NCBI RefSeq assembly: GCF_003425985.1
Contig: NZ_CP022985.1
Coordinates: forward strand, 471,501 to 535,500
From: Mariniflexile sp. TRM1-10
GTDB lineage: Bacteria; Bacteroidota; Bacteroidia; Flavobacteriales; Flavobacteriaceae
Direction of reading: 5' to 3'
DNA length: 64,000 bases
Shown: one piece after another, positions 57,527 through 64,000 of the stretch
How positions within the stretch are numbered: position 1 is the first letter of the stretch
How the letters are laid out: each line of letters opens with the position of its first letter
Position numbers and translations under genes: made by a program
The notes under the pieces: model-generated
What the model was told of the DNA's origin: nothing
Database searches by the model: none
The model's input: the letters and a program-made list of their open reading frames with translations, nothing else

Positions 57527-57952
57527 CAGTTTATATTTATTGTTTTTTAATTGTCAGATGGAACACCCTTTATAATCATCTTCGTGTGTGAATGTGATTC
57601 TTATGGGTGTTTCATATAGTACCAACTTTTAGATTTAGAAGGCTGTCTAAAAGTCCTTTAAATTTAATTTGTCAGGTTGAGCTTGTCGAAACCGATATGG
57701 ATTACCGATAAGTTAAAATATTTCGACAAAGCCTGTGCTGAGCTTGTCGAAGTGCTCAATATGACATAGAACTAGACTTTTTAGACAGCCTCTAGTTAGA
57801 CTTAAAAAACTTCAATTAGTTTAAAAAGTAACTGCAAAAAGACCATTTTTAAGCCAATTGTAAAAAGTTTAAACGAGTTCAATTAATTTGAACAGCTAAT
57901 AAATAACGAATAACCGAATTATTTTATTAATTTTTGTATTTTTCGTCCCACT
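57527..57952. other. Gap with an R-element copy
   Basis: No gene is seen in the 426-base gap between the GLPGLI gene and the next gene. Copy R2 (57641-57790) fills the centre. A TTAATTTTTG stretch near 57930 may serve as a -7 region of the next gene. Confidence 0.5.
57641..57790. repeat. R element, copy R2 (most complete)
   Basis: Termini GGCTGTCTAAAAGTC and GACTTTTTAGACAGCC are inverted with one length difference. Inside are TTTAAATTTAATTTGTCAGG, GCTTGTCGAAACCGATATGG, ATATTTCGACAA and GAGCTTGTCGAAG. About 150 bases. No coding capacity. Confidence 0.8.
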
Positions 57953-58741
57953 ATGAAATACATTTTATATTTATTTATTTTTCTTTCAATGTCCATGGAT
58001 GCCCAAGAATTTGTTGAAGCTTCATTGATTGAAAAAACAGAACTAGAGGCCGATGTTTTTGTTAGCACCAACAACTTTAACGACACGTTTTATATTTTGG
58101 AAAATGTGCTGTTTAAGCATAGCACAAAAACCAAGGGGCTTGATATTGGCTACAATAACTTCCAATTAGGAAACATCACATCTGTAAACACCTTCAACCC
58201 TTTAAAAATCAATGTTTTTTATAAAAACTTTAATACGGTTATCGTTTTAGACAACCGATTAGCCGAAATATTTAAAATTGATTTTAACACCCTTTCCGAT
58301 TATAAAAATGTGTCGCATGTGGCTACAGGCTCCGATAATACGCTTTGGATTTTTAATGAAAATACCCAGCAACTAGAGCTTTTCGATTATAAAAGCAATA
58401 CCACGCGTGCAAAAACATTACCTATTAAAAGTGCTGTTTTAGATTTAAAAAGTAATTACAACAATTGCTGGGTTCTTACTGAAAAAGCACTTTATGTATA
58501 TGATTATTTTGGAAATCTTTTAAAGAAAATAAAAAACCAAGGATATACATCTATGGAAATTGATAATGAAAACATCATTTTTAAAAAAGATAATGCTTTG
58601 TTTTACCTGAAAAAAGATTCAGAAACAATCCTTCCCATTCGCTTACCAAATTTGTTAATAAATCAGTTTTATGTAACCAACGAAACCTTGTATATTTACA
58701 ATGACGAAACCCTACATAAGTACCAATTAAAAATCAACTAA
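57953..58741 (+). CDS. Secreted protein of unknown function, propeller-like repeats
   Basis: 262 residues with a signal peptide ending near DAQE (about 18). Repeated short strands such as NTVIVLDNRLAEIF, LWIFNENTQQLELFDY and CWVLTEKALYVYDYFG suggest a beta-propeller-like fold. No family recognised. The stop is 1 base before the deoxynucleoside kinase start, so the genes are coupled. Confidence 0.6.
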   Translation: MKYILYLFIFLSMSMDAQEFVEASLIEKTELEADVFVSTNNFNDTFYILENVLFKHSTKTKGLDIGYNNFQLGNITSVNTFNPLKINVFYKNFNTVIVLDNRLAEIFKIDFNTLSDYKNVSHVATGSDNTLWIFNENTQQLELFDYKSNTTRAKTLPIKSAVLDLKSNYNNCWVLTEKALYVYDYFGNLLKKIKNQGYTSMEIDNENIIFKKDNALFYLKKDSETILPIRLPNLLINQFYVTNETLYIYNDETLHKYQLKIN

Positions 58742-58742
58742 C

Positions 58743-59357
58743 ATGCATATTGCTATTGCCGGAAATATTGGCGCAGGAAAAACAACCCTTACAAAATTAC
58801 TAGCAAAACATTATAAATGGGAGGCACAACTTGAGGACGTTGTAGATAATCCATATTTAGACGATTTTTACAATCAAATGGAACGTTGGAGTTTTAATTT
58901 ACAAGTGTATTTTTTAAACAGTAGGTTTCGTCAGGTTTTGCAAATTCGAGAGAGTGGCAAAGACATCATTCAAGACCGAACCATTTATGAAGACGCCCAT
59001 ATTTTCGCTCCTAACTTACATGCTATGGGTTTAATGACCAATCGCGATTACGAAAACTACAAATCGCTTTTCGATTTAATGGAATCGTTGGTAAAAGGCC
59101 CTGACGTGTTAATTTATCTGAGAAGCACCATTCCTAATTTAGTATCGCAAATCCATAAACGTGGACGCGATTATGAAAACTCTATAAGCATCGATTATTT
59201 AAGCAGATTGAATGAACGCTACGAGGCTTGGATACATGGTTACACTAAAGGCAAACTTTTAATTATTGATGTTGACAAACTTAATTTTGTAGACAAACCA
59301 GAAGATTTAGGCCATGTAATCAATACCATTGATGCGGAAATAAATGGGTTGTTTTAG
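58743..59357 (+). CDS. Deoxynucleoside kinase
   Basis: Phosphorylates deoxyribonucleosides in nucleotide salvage. 204 residues, matching the dCK/dGK family length. The P-loop GNIGAGKTTL is at 7-16, the conserved DRTIYEDAHIF around 80-90, and a lid region with RDYENSISIDYL. The substrate specificity (purine or pyrimidine) cannot be read from the sequence. It forms an operon with the preceding gene. Confidence 0.93.
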   Translation: MHIAIAGNIGAGKTTLTKLLAKHYKWEAQLEDVVDNPYLDDFYNQMERWSFNLQVYFLNSRFRQVLQIRESGKDIIQDRTIYEDAHIFAPNLHAMGLMTNRDYENYKSLFDLMESLVKGPDVLIYLRSTIPNLVSQIHKRGRDYENSISIDYLSRLNERYEAWIHGYTKGKLLIIDVDKLNFVDKPEDLGHVINTIDAEINGLF

Positions 59358-59399
59358 AAGGTTTTAGAATAAACTTGTTTAGTACATGACAAAAATCCA

Positions 59400-59525
59400 A
59401 ATATATTCAGATGTCAGTCTGAGCCTTTCGACTGCGCTCAAGATAAACTAAAGTCGAAGACATTGAAAATATTGTTATTTAATCGCATTTCGACTGCGCT
59501 CAATGTGACACTCTGCAGTTTTTCT
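59400..59525. repeat. Short repeated GACTGCGCTC sequence
   Basis: TCGACTGCGCTCAA occurs twice in the 200-base gap before the PAP2 gene (around 59427 and 59489), with CAGTCTGAGC nearby, a type of extragenic repeat common in Flavobacteriaceae. No gene is present in this gap. Confidence 0.5.
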
Positions 59526-59558
59526 CATGTACTAAAATAAACTTGATATTAATATTAC

Positions 59559-60398
59559 ATGCTGAATTTTAAAACTTTAATAGCACTATCTGCTTATATT
59601 TTATTTTCAATTAATAGTTATTCCCAAGAAGACATAACGGTAACAAAAAACAGAGTTTGGAAGCAACTTGCCTATGATGGAAAATTCACCTTACAAAGCA
59701 TCGGTAATGGATTCACACAGCCTTTACGATGGCAAAAAGATGATTTTATCACCGCAGGCGGCGTAGTTGCTGGCACTGGAATTCTTTATCTTGCAGATAA
59801 TGACGCACGGACTTTTTTCCAAAACCATCAAAACGAAGTGCCACAAGTTTTAAAAGAGTTTGGTTGGTACTTTGGAAGTCCGCAAAACTTCTTTATGATT
59901 TCCGCTGGGGTTTATGGTTTCGGACTTATAACCGATAACGAAAAAGTACGCCATACAGGTGTTCTTATAATTGCATCGGCAGCGACATCGGGTATTATTC
60001 AATCCATTTCTAAAACCGCTGTTGGACGCGCCCGACCAATGTCTGGTAACCGAAACGAATTTAAGCCTTTTGAAGGTACGCCAGGATACCATTCATTCCC
60101 ATCAGGTCACGCTATTTTGTCATTTTCAATGGCACATGCGATTGCAAAGCAATTTGATAATTTTTGGGCAAAAGCTGGTATTTATACCGTTGGTTCCATT
60201 GCTCCTATTTCAAGATTATGGGCAGACGCCCATTGGCTAAGTGATGTAGGGCTTGGTATAGCCATAAGCATTGTGGTAGTTGATGGTGTGGATAATTTTA
60301 TGAAGAAGAAAAACGCCTACAACTATTCAAAACCAAAGCATATAAGCTGGCAACTGAAAGCTGGCTATGGTACTTTAGGCTTTGTTGGTACATTCTAA
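59559..60398 (+). CDS. PAP2-family membrane-associated phosphatase
   Basis: 279 residues with a signal peptide (to about SYSQ, residue 23). The phosphatase signature is complete: KTAVGRARP, then FPSGHAI, then SRLWADAHWLSD. Such enzymes dephosphorylate lipids or undecaprenyl pyrophosphate at the cell surface; the substrate is unknown here. The gene ends just before an R-element copy. Confidence 0.9.
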   Translation: MLNFKTLIALSAYILFSINSYSQEDITVTKNRVWKQLAYDGKFTLQSIGNGFTQPLRWQKDDFITAGGVVAGTGILYLADNDARTFFQNHQNEVPQVLKEFGWYFGSPQNFFMISAGVYGFGLITDNEKVRHTGVLIIASAATSGIIQSISKTAVGRARPMSGNRNEFKPFEGTPGYHSFPSGHAILSFSMAHAIAKQFDNFWAKAGIYTVGSIAPISRLWADAHWLSDVGLGIAISIVVVDGVDNFMKKKNAYNYSKPKHISWQLKAGYGTLGFVGTF

Positions 60399-60411
60399 AT
60401 AAAAAAAAGAA

Positions 60412-60452
60412 ACTGTCTAAAAAGTCCTTTAAATTTAATTTGTCAGGTTGAG
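60412..60452. repeat. R element, copy R3, left part
   Basis: AACTGTCTAAAAAGTC, TTTAAATTTAATTTGTCAGG and TTGAG match the left half of R2. The match stops at 60452, where the IS110 element begins. Right part is at 62003-62078. Confidence 0.7.
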
Positions 60453-60678
60453 ACTTTTGTTAAAGTTTTTAACTAGCGAATGCGATGACGTATTTTGTGC
60501 AAGTTTAACAAAAAGTCACAATATTTCCGAGGCACAGCGTAGTGTTTATATACCTGTGGTTGAGTATGGTTTTCAGAAAATAGGGGTAGCGATTATGGTG
60601 CTTATTTATAATAATGCCCGAATGGTAGTCTAGCAAGCATAAAAATTTTCTGGGTGTGATTTTAAAAAATAATGTAGG
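60453..60678 (+). ncRNA. Candidate bridge RNA of the IS110-family element
   Basis: This is the 5' non-coding part of the element, where IS110-group elements encode the bridge RNA that pairs with target and donor DNA. The first part can form a stem (ACTTTTGTTAAA with TTTAACAAAAAGT). GGTTGAG (60558-60564) equals the left target flank at 60446-60452, and AATGGTAG (60621-60628) equals the right-end junction at 61997-62004. Both copies end in the AG core. The right-side guides could not be assigned. Transcription is not shown. Confidence 0.45.
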
Positions 60679-61986
60679 ATGAAAAAAATCAGGAAAAACG
60701 CAGGAGGGATCGATATCGGAGCCAAAAAAATCTTCATAGGTCTTGAAGATAAGGAGGTTCGCAGTTTTGATACCTTCACATCAGATCTGGAACAGGCGGT
60801 ATCTTACTTAGAGGAAAACAATGTAACCTCAGTGGCCATGGAAGCCACGGGAGTGTATTGGGTCATCCTCTATGATATATTGAAGGCAAGAGGCATCGAT
60901 GTATGGTTGGTGGATGGCAGGAGCACAAAACAAGTTCCAGGCAGAAAGACCGATGTAAAGGACTGTCAATGGATACAGCAATTGCACAGCTATGGTTTGT
61001 TGAACCGTTGTTTTGTTGCAGATGAACTGGTACATGAACTAAGGAGCTATCAACGCCTGCGCGAAGATCACATCCGTAGTGCTGCTATGCATATTAACCA
61101 TATGCAAAAAGCACTGACCCTGATGAACGTTCGGCTAAAAGAAGTTCTGGACCAAGTTCACGGGGTAAGTGGATTGAAAATAATCAGGGCGATCTTAAAG
61201 GGCGAAAGGGATCCCGGGGTTTTGGTAAAGCTATGCCATGGGAGTGTGTTGAAAACAAAAAAGGAACTGATCCTTAAATCCTTGAAAGGGCACTACAATG
61301 AAGCAGGGCTATTTGCTTTGGGCCAAGCAGTGGTGTGCTATGATTTTTATCAACAACAAATTGCCGGTTGTGATCTGAAAATGGAAGAAGTCCTTAAAAA
61401 GATGGGGGCAAACCGGCCTAAAGTATCAAATAAGGCAACTCCACGAAAAAACGTGAGGCACCACAAACCAAATATAGAAGGAATGGACCGTTATCTATTG
61501 CAAATATTTGAAGGCAAAGATGCTACGGTCCTACCCGGTATAACAGATTATAATTGGATGCAGCTCCTATCGGAAATAGGGACTGATTTACATAAATGGA
61601 AAACAGAAAAGCATTTTACTTCCTGGTTGGGACTGGCGCCAAAACAGCACCATTCGGGCAAGATGAAAAAAAACTATAAGGCTAAAGGACAACCAAAGGC
61701 CGGCCTGATATTTAAGCAAGCGGCCACGAGCCTGCTCAACAGCAAGAAAATTGCATTGGGTGCTTTTGGCAGAAAGATAAGGGCAAAGAAAGGGGCATCA
61801 CCGGCAATAAAGGCAATGGCAAGAAAACTGGCAGAGCTCTATTGGAAGCTATTTGTTAAAGGACTGTCATATGTAGAGAAGGGAATCAAAGATTATGAGG
61901 AGAAGATCTTGTTTAATAAACAAAAGAACATTATGAAAATGGCAAGAGAACTTGGTTTGTCAATTAGCTATAAAACAGCGGTTTAG
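60679..61986 (+). CDS. IS110-family transposase
   Basis: 435 residues. The N-terminal RuvC-like domain has the DEDD residues Asp12 (GGIDIGAKK), Glu55 (MEATGVYW), Asp92 and Asp95 (GRKTDVKDCQW). The C-terminal transposase_20-like domain contains GLAPKQHHSGKMKKNYKAKG with the probable catalytic Ser325. Such enzymes act with a bridge RNA and do not use DDE chemistry. The reading frame is intact, so the element may be active. Confidence 0.93.
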   Translation: MKKIRKNAGGIDIGAKKIFIGLEDKEVRSFDTFTSDLEQAVSYLEENNVTSVAMEATGVYWVILYDILKARGIDVWLVDGRSTKQVPGRKTDVKDCQWIQQLHSYGLLNRCFVADELVHELRSYQRLREDHIRSAAMHINHMQKALTLMNVRLKEVLDQVHGVSGLKIIRAILKGERDPGVLVKLCHGSVLKTKKELILKSLKGHYNEAGLFALGQAVVCYDFYQQQIAGCDLKMEEVLKKMGANRPKVSNKATPRKNVRHHKPNIEGMDRYLLQIFEGKDATVLPGITDYNWMQLLSEIGTDLHKWKTEKHFTSWLGLAPKQHHSGKMKKNYKAKGQPKAGLIFKQAATSLLNSKKIALGAFGRKIRAKKGASPAIKAMARKLAELYWKLFVKGLSYVEKGIKDYEEKILFNKQKNIMKMARELGLSISYKTAV

Positions 61987-62002
61987 CAAATACGTCAATG
62001 GT

Positions 62003-62078
62003 AGCTTGTCGAAACCGATATTGATTACCAATAAGTTAAAATATTTCGACAAGCTACCAATGACGTTTTTTAGGCACA
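62003..62078. repeat. R element, copy R3, right part
   Basis: AGCTTGTCGAAACCGATATT continues the sequence interrupted at 60452. TATTTCGACAAGCTACCAATG follows and TTTTTTAGGCAC resembles the right terminus. GGTAGCTTGTCGAAA and TTTCGACAAGCTACC are themselves inverted. Confidence 0.6.
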
Positions 62079-62114
62079 TTCAGAAGTAAGAGTACTTTTG
62101 AGTAAAACTAACAT

Positions 62115-62154
62115 AAAAAATGACCGATTTTGATTTTCAAAATCGGTCATTTTT
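62115..62154. terminator. Strong bidirectional hairpin between converging transposase genes
   Basis: Arms AAAAATGACCGATTTTGA (62116-62133) and TCAAAATCGGTCATTTTT (62137-62154) are perfect over 18 bp with a three-base loop and A/T flanks. It lies between the IS110 transposase (plus) and the DDE transposase (minus). A shorter relative is at 31166-31207. Confidence 0.8.
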
Positions 62155-62250
62155 GTTATTTGGAGTTTTTTAAGGATAATTTTATAGAAAAGAATGCGTT
62201 TTTGTTTCCAACAGGACACAAGTATCCCATCGAAGTTAGCTTTCGTTTTT

Positions 62251-63615
62251 TTAAGCAGCTAAGTTTTTAAATCGAGAGCTGTAAATTCTTCTTCCAATTT
62301 CAAGAGCATTGGCTGTATGGATTCCGAAGAAAATCCAGAGAATCTCGCTCTTTTGGGTTTTGGCCTTGATCTTTTTCAGGTTGTAATGTTCTTTTTCTTT
62401 ACCAAAGCTTCCTTCAAGACGTGTGGAACGTTCTTTTTTGATTTCTCTGGCCAAAATTTTACGCTGTTCTTCGTTTTTACCAGCCTTTCCTTTTCTGATA
62501 AAATCGGTCTGGATTTTGCGACTTGAGGTAAATGTTCGGTTTTTATTGGTAGCATAAATAGCATCTGCCCCCAGTATTTTTATTTTAGTCTTGGTCAGGT
62601 TTTGGGCGCAAGATACACTGCTCTGCAAACGGGTCCCTTCATTGAAGGCACGGTACTGGATATGCTCAATAAAATTGATTCCGTCTATTTGAACTTTGTT
62701 CACTTTTGCTCCAAATTCTACCTGTTTGGTTTCTTTGCCCCGCACAATTGGACGAATGTAACTTTTGCTGATGCTTACGATTCTATCGGGAACACTTTTT
62801 CCTGTTTTAAATATTTGTGCCTGTTGCCGGTAAACTTTGGCAATAATGGATCGTTGTCGCTTGTATTTAGCGGTGGATTCAAATGGATATTGATTTTCTA
62901 TCTGACCCAGTGCACCGTTAAGTTTGTACAGTAATTTCAGTAACCCTCGGGTTACTTTTGTGCGGTATTTGGATTGTTTCTTTCGTTTTTTCGAATACTC
63001 GTTATAGCGTCTGCACCAATCCAGATATTTGGTCCTGGGCAATTTGATTTTCAAAGTGCGGCATAAGGATTCCATTTGTCTGTAGTTCCACTGAACGCAT
63101 TCCCAAAGCAATTTCTGATTGGTTGGAAAACGCACTTCGCTCTCGTAACAGGTCGCATCGGTAAACATTTTGTCCAGGTCCTTCATATAAGGAATCCAGT
63201 TCTTGGCAAGTACTTCTTGGGATCTTCTAATATTTAAACCCTTGGAAAGCTCCATCCTGATTTGGCTCACGATCTTAAAGTTGGTCAGCGGTTTATCGAT
63301 GGGAATTAGAATATCGCAAAAAAACTGCATGAAAATATTTCCATTCAAAAGCTCGATCAGTTTCTTGTCCGAGCATCCATAATAGTTTTTGAGCATCATC
63401 AGGGCAATTTTCCCTTTGGGACTAAAATAGCAATGGGTTCCTTTTTTAGAATCTTTCAATTTGAAAGATTGACCAAGCTCGGAAAAAGGCGTGGAAAGGT
63501 AAATTTTGCCCAAATCGGTTTTTAGAAATTGGGCATAAAATCCATCAAAATCTTTATTGATGGCGAAAATTGGAATTTCGTATTGAAATTCGCTTAAACG
63601 TATTATTTTTGGCAT
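62251..63615 (-). CDS. DDE transposase, IS1182/IS5-superfamily-like
   Basis: 454 residues from the ATG (a GTG one codon earlier is possible). The DDE triad is visible: Asp153 (MFTDATCYESE), Asp351 (LGADAIYATNKNR) and Glu401 (LEGSFGKEKEHY) with the downstream K/R region. The N-terminal ~120 residues form a DNA-binding domain. The frame is intact. Terminal inverted repeats could not be located by eye, so element ends are unassigned. It converges with the IS110 transposase. Confidence 0.88.
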   Translation of the reverse strand: MPKIIRLSEFQYEIPIFAINKDFDGFYAQFLKTDLGKIYLSTPFSELGQSFKLKDSKKGTHCYFSPKGKIALMMLKNYYGCSDKKLIELLNGNIFMQFFCDILIPIDKPLTNFKIVSQIRMELSKGLNIRRSQEVLAKNWIPYMKDLDKMFTDATCYESEVRFPTNQKLLWECVQWNYRQMESLCRTLKIKLPRTKYLDWCRRYNEYSKKRKKQSKYRTKVTRGLLKLLYKLNGALGQIENQYPFESTAKYKRQRSIIAKVYRQQAQIFKTGKSVPDRIVSISKSYIRPIVRGKETKQVEFGAKVNKVQIDGINFIEHIQYRAFNEGTRLQSSVSCAQNLTKTKIKILGADAIYATNKNRTFTSSRKIQTDFIRKGKAGKNEEQRKILAREIKKERSTRLEGSFGKEKEHYNLKKIKAKTQKSEILWIFFGIHTANALEIGRRIYSSRFKNLAA

Positions 63616-63814
63616 CACACTTTAAAAGAAAACCCCGTTTTTGGCCCGTTTGGAGCAATTTCGGGGTTTGTTCCTTCTAATATAATACCTATTTTATTGA
63701 AAAACAATAGTTTATATTATTATGAATATGCCTTTTTAAAATTAGGACTTCGACAAGCTCAGTCCGACAAACTAAATGTCATTTTATATTGCTTTTTTTA
63801 GAATAAAAATGACA

Positions 63815-63860
63815 CCTCAATATGAACATAGAACTAAACTTTTCAAAAGACAGCTTCTTC
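63815..63860. repeat. R element, copy R4, right end only
   Basis: CCTCAATATGAACATAGAACT and CTTTTCAAAAGACAGC match the right end of R2 with several changes. No left half was found nearby. Confidence 0.5.
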
Positions 63861-63896
63861 TTTTTTATAAATAAACAAATTTCTTGAAACAAAAAA

Positions 63897-63918
63897 TCCC
63901 CGAGGCAAGCCCCGAGGA
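63897..63918 (-). terminator. Terminator of the gene entering from the right edge
   Basis: On the minus strand TCCTCGGGGCTTGCCTCGGG forms a 9-bp stem (two G-T pairs) followed by T6, about 26 bases after the stop at 63944. Confidence 0.7.
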
Positions 63919-63943
63919 ATTCTTTAGATTAAAAGCTATAAAC

Positions 63944-64000
63944 TTAATTTACCACTTCTTCTTCAATTTCTTTGTTATTTAAAGCTGCAATACTTGCTTT
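63944..64000 (-). CDS. C-terminal end of a gene starting beyond the window
   Basis: The last 18 codons of a minus-strand frame (ending LNNKEIEEEVVN and stop) are visible, followed by a terminator. The acidic tail is too short to identify the protein. Confidence 0.55.
   Translation of the reverse strand, partial: KASIAALNNKEIEEEVVN

Larger units (their letters stand above)
60453..62002 (+). mobile_element. IS110-family insertion sequence
   Basis: A 1550-base element bounded by the left R3 half and the right R3 half, with AG at both junctions (60451-60452 and 62003-62004), consistent with a two-base core. It has no long terminal inverted repeats, typical of IS110. It holds one transposase gene and a 226-base 5' non-coding region that may encode a bridge RNA. 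Confidence 0.8.
63619..63943. other. Gap with an R-element right end and a terminator
   Basis: No gene is seen in this 325-base gap. GACTTCGACAAGCTCAGTCC-like sequence is followed by an R-element right terminus (63815-63860) and a terminator at 63897. Confidence 0.5.

Noticed and set aside
62160..63720. Exact ends of the DDE insertion sequence
   Set aside because: No convincing inverted repeats or target duplication could be matched between the two sides. Only a weak GGATAATTTTAT / GGTATTATATTA resemblance was seen.
63944..64000. Naming the gene at the right edge
   Set aside because: Eighteen acidic residues are not enough to assign a family.

Overview
The window looks like a chromosomal segment from a member of the Bacteroidetes, most likely a marine-type Flavobacteriaceae. 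The evidence is low GC content, genes without strong Shine-Dalgarno sites, promoters of the TTG / TAnnTTTG type, SusC/SusD outer-membrane pairs, a type IX secretion C-terminal domain, a GLPGLI-family protein, and the gene order rplQ-carA-eno-gltA. No rRNA genes, CRISPR arrays or prophage are visible. One tRNA gene (Tyr, GTA) is present.

Layout. (1) 1-3708, minus strand: citrate synthase (cut by the window edge), enolase and the small subunit of carbamoyl-phosphate synthase, each followed by a hairpin terminator. (2) 3821-21404, minus strand: a nearly continuous run of translation genes in the order rpsL-rpsG-fusA-rpsJ | rplC...rpsQ-rplN...secY-infA-rpmJ-rpsM-rpsK | rpsD-rpoA-rplQ. It has no tuf between fusA and rpsJ, and no adk or map between secY and infA. 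A textbook Bacteroidetes promoter precedes rpsL, a second lies before rpsD, and a cluster of palindromes with a terminator-like hairpin interrupts the run between rpsJ and rplC. (3) 21582-38416, plus strand: an Omp85-like barrel protein, then two SusC/SusD loci. Locus 1 (23394-30913) is followed by a T9SS-secreted subtilase and a lipoprotein. Locus 2 (31515-37604) carries two further lipoproteins. The two susC genes share an almost identical leader and first ~78 codons. Each locus ends at a copy of the 5' end of rlmB: a 48-codon fragment after locus 1 and the intact gene after locus 2. (4) 38503-47840: a rhomboid protease, rarA, a secreted coiled-coil protein, a HAD phosphatase, a polysaccharide-deacetylase-like protein, a RadC-family protein, a PaiB-like protein, two alpha/beta hydrolases and a small membrane protein. 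A strongly repetitive G-rich intergenic block lies before rarA. (5) 48357-50959: an AT-rich accessory patch with an unknown protein, an alpha/beta hydrolase, a nitrilase-family amidase, a small unknown protein and a SymE-like toxin homologue. (6) 51424-60398: an envelope cluster (unknown/Holin-X-like/YtxH/beta-barrel), a GH2 beta-galactosidase, tRNA-Tyr, a GLPGLI protein, an unknown secreted protein with a deoxynucleoside kinase, and a PAP2 phosphatase. (7) 60399-63700: an IS110-family element inserted in a repeated palindromic element, converging on a DDE transposase. (8) The last 57 bases are the 3' end of another minus-strand gene.

Most notable points. The IS110-family element has a ~226-base 5' non-coding region containing two short matches, one to the left target flank and one to the element's right end. 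Both stop at the same AG dinucleotide, as expected for a bridge RNA. The element sits inside one copy of a dispersed inverted-repeat element seen several times in this window. The SusC/rlmB arrangement looks like recombination-driven addition of a second uptake locus next to rlmB. All product calls come from reading the sequence; no database search was run.
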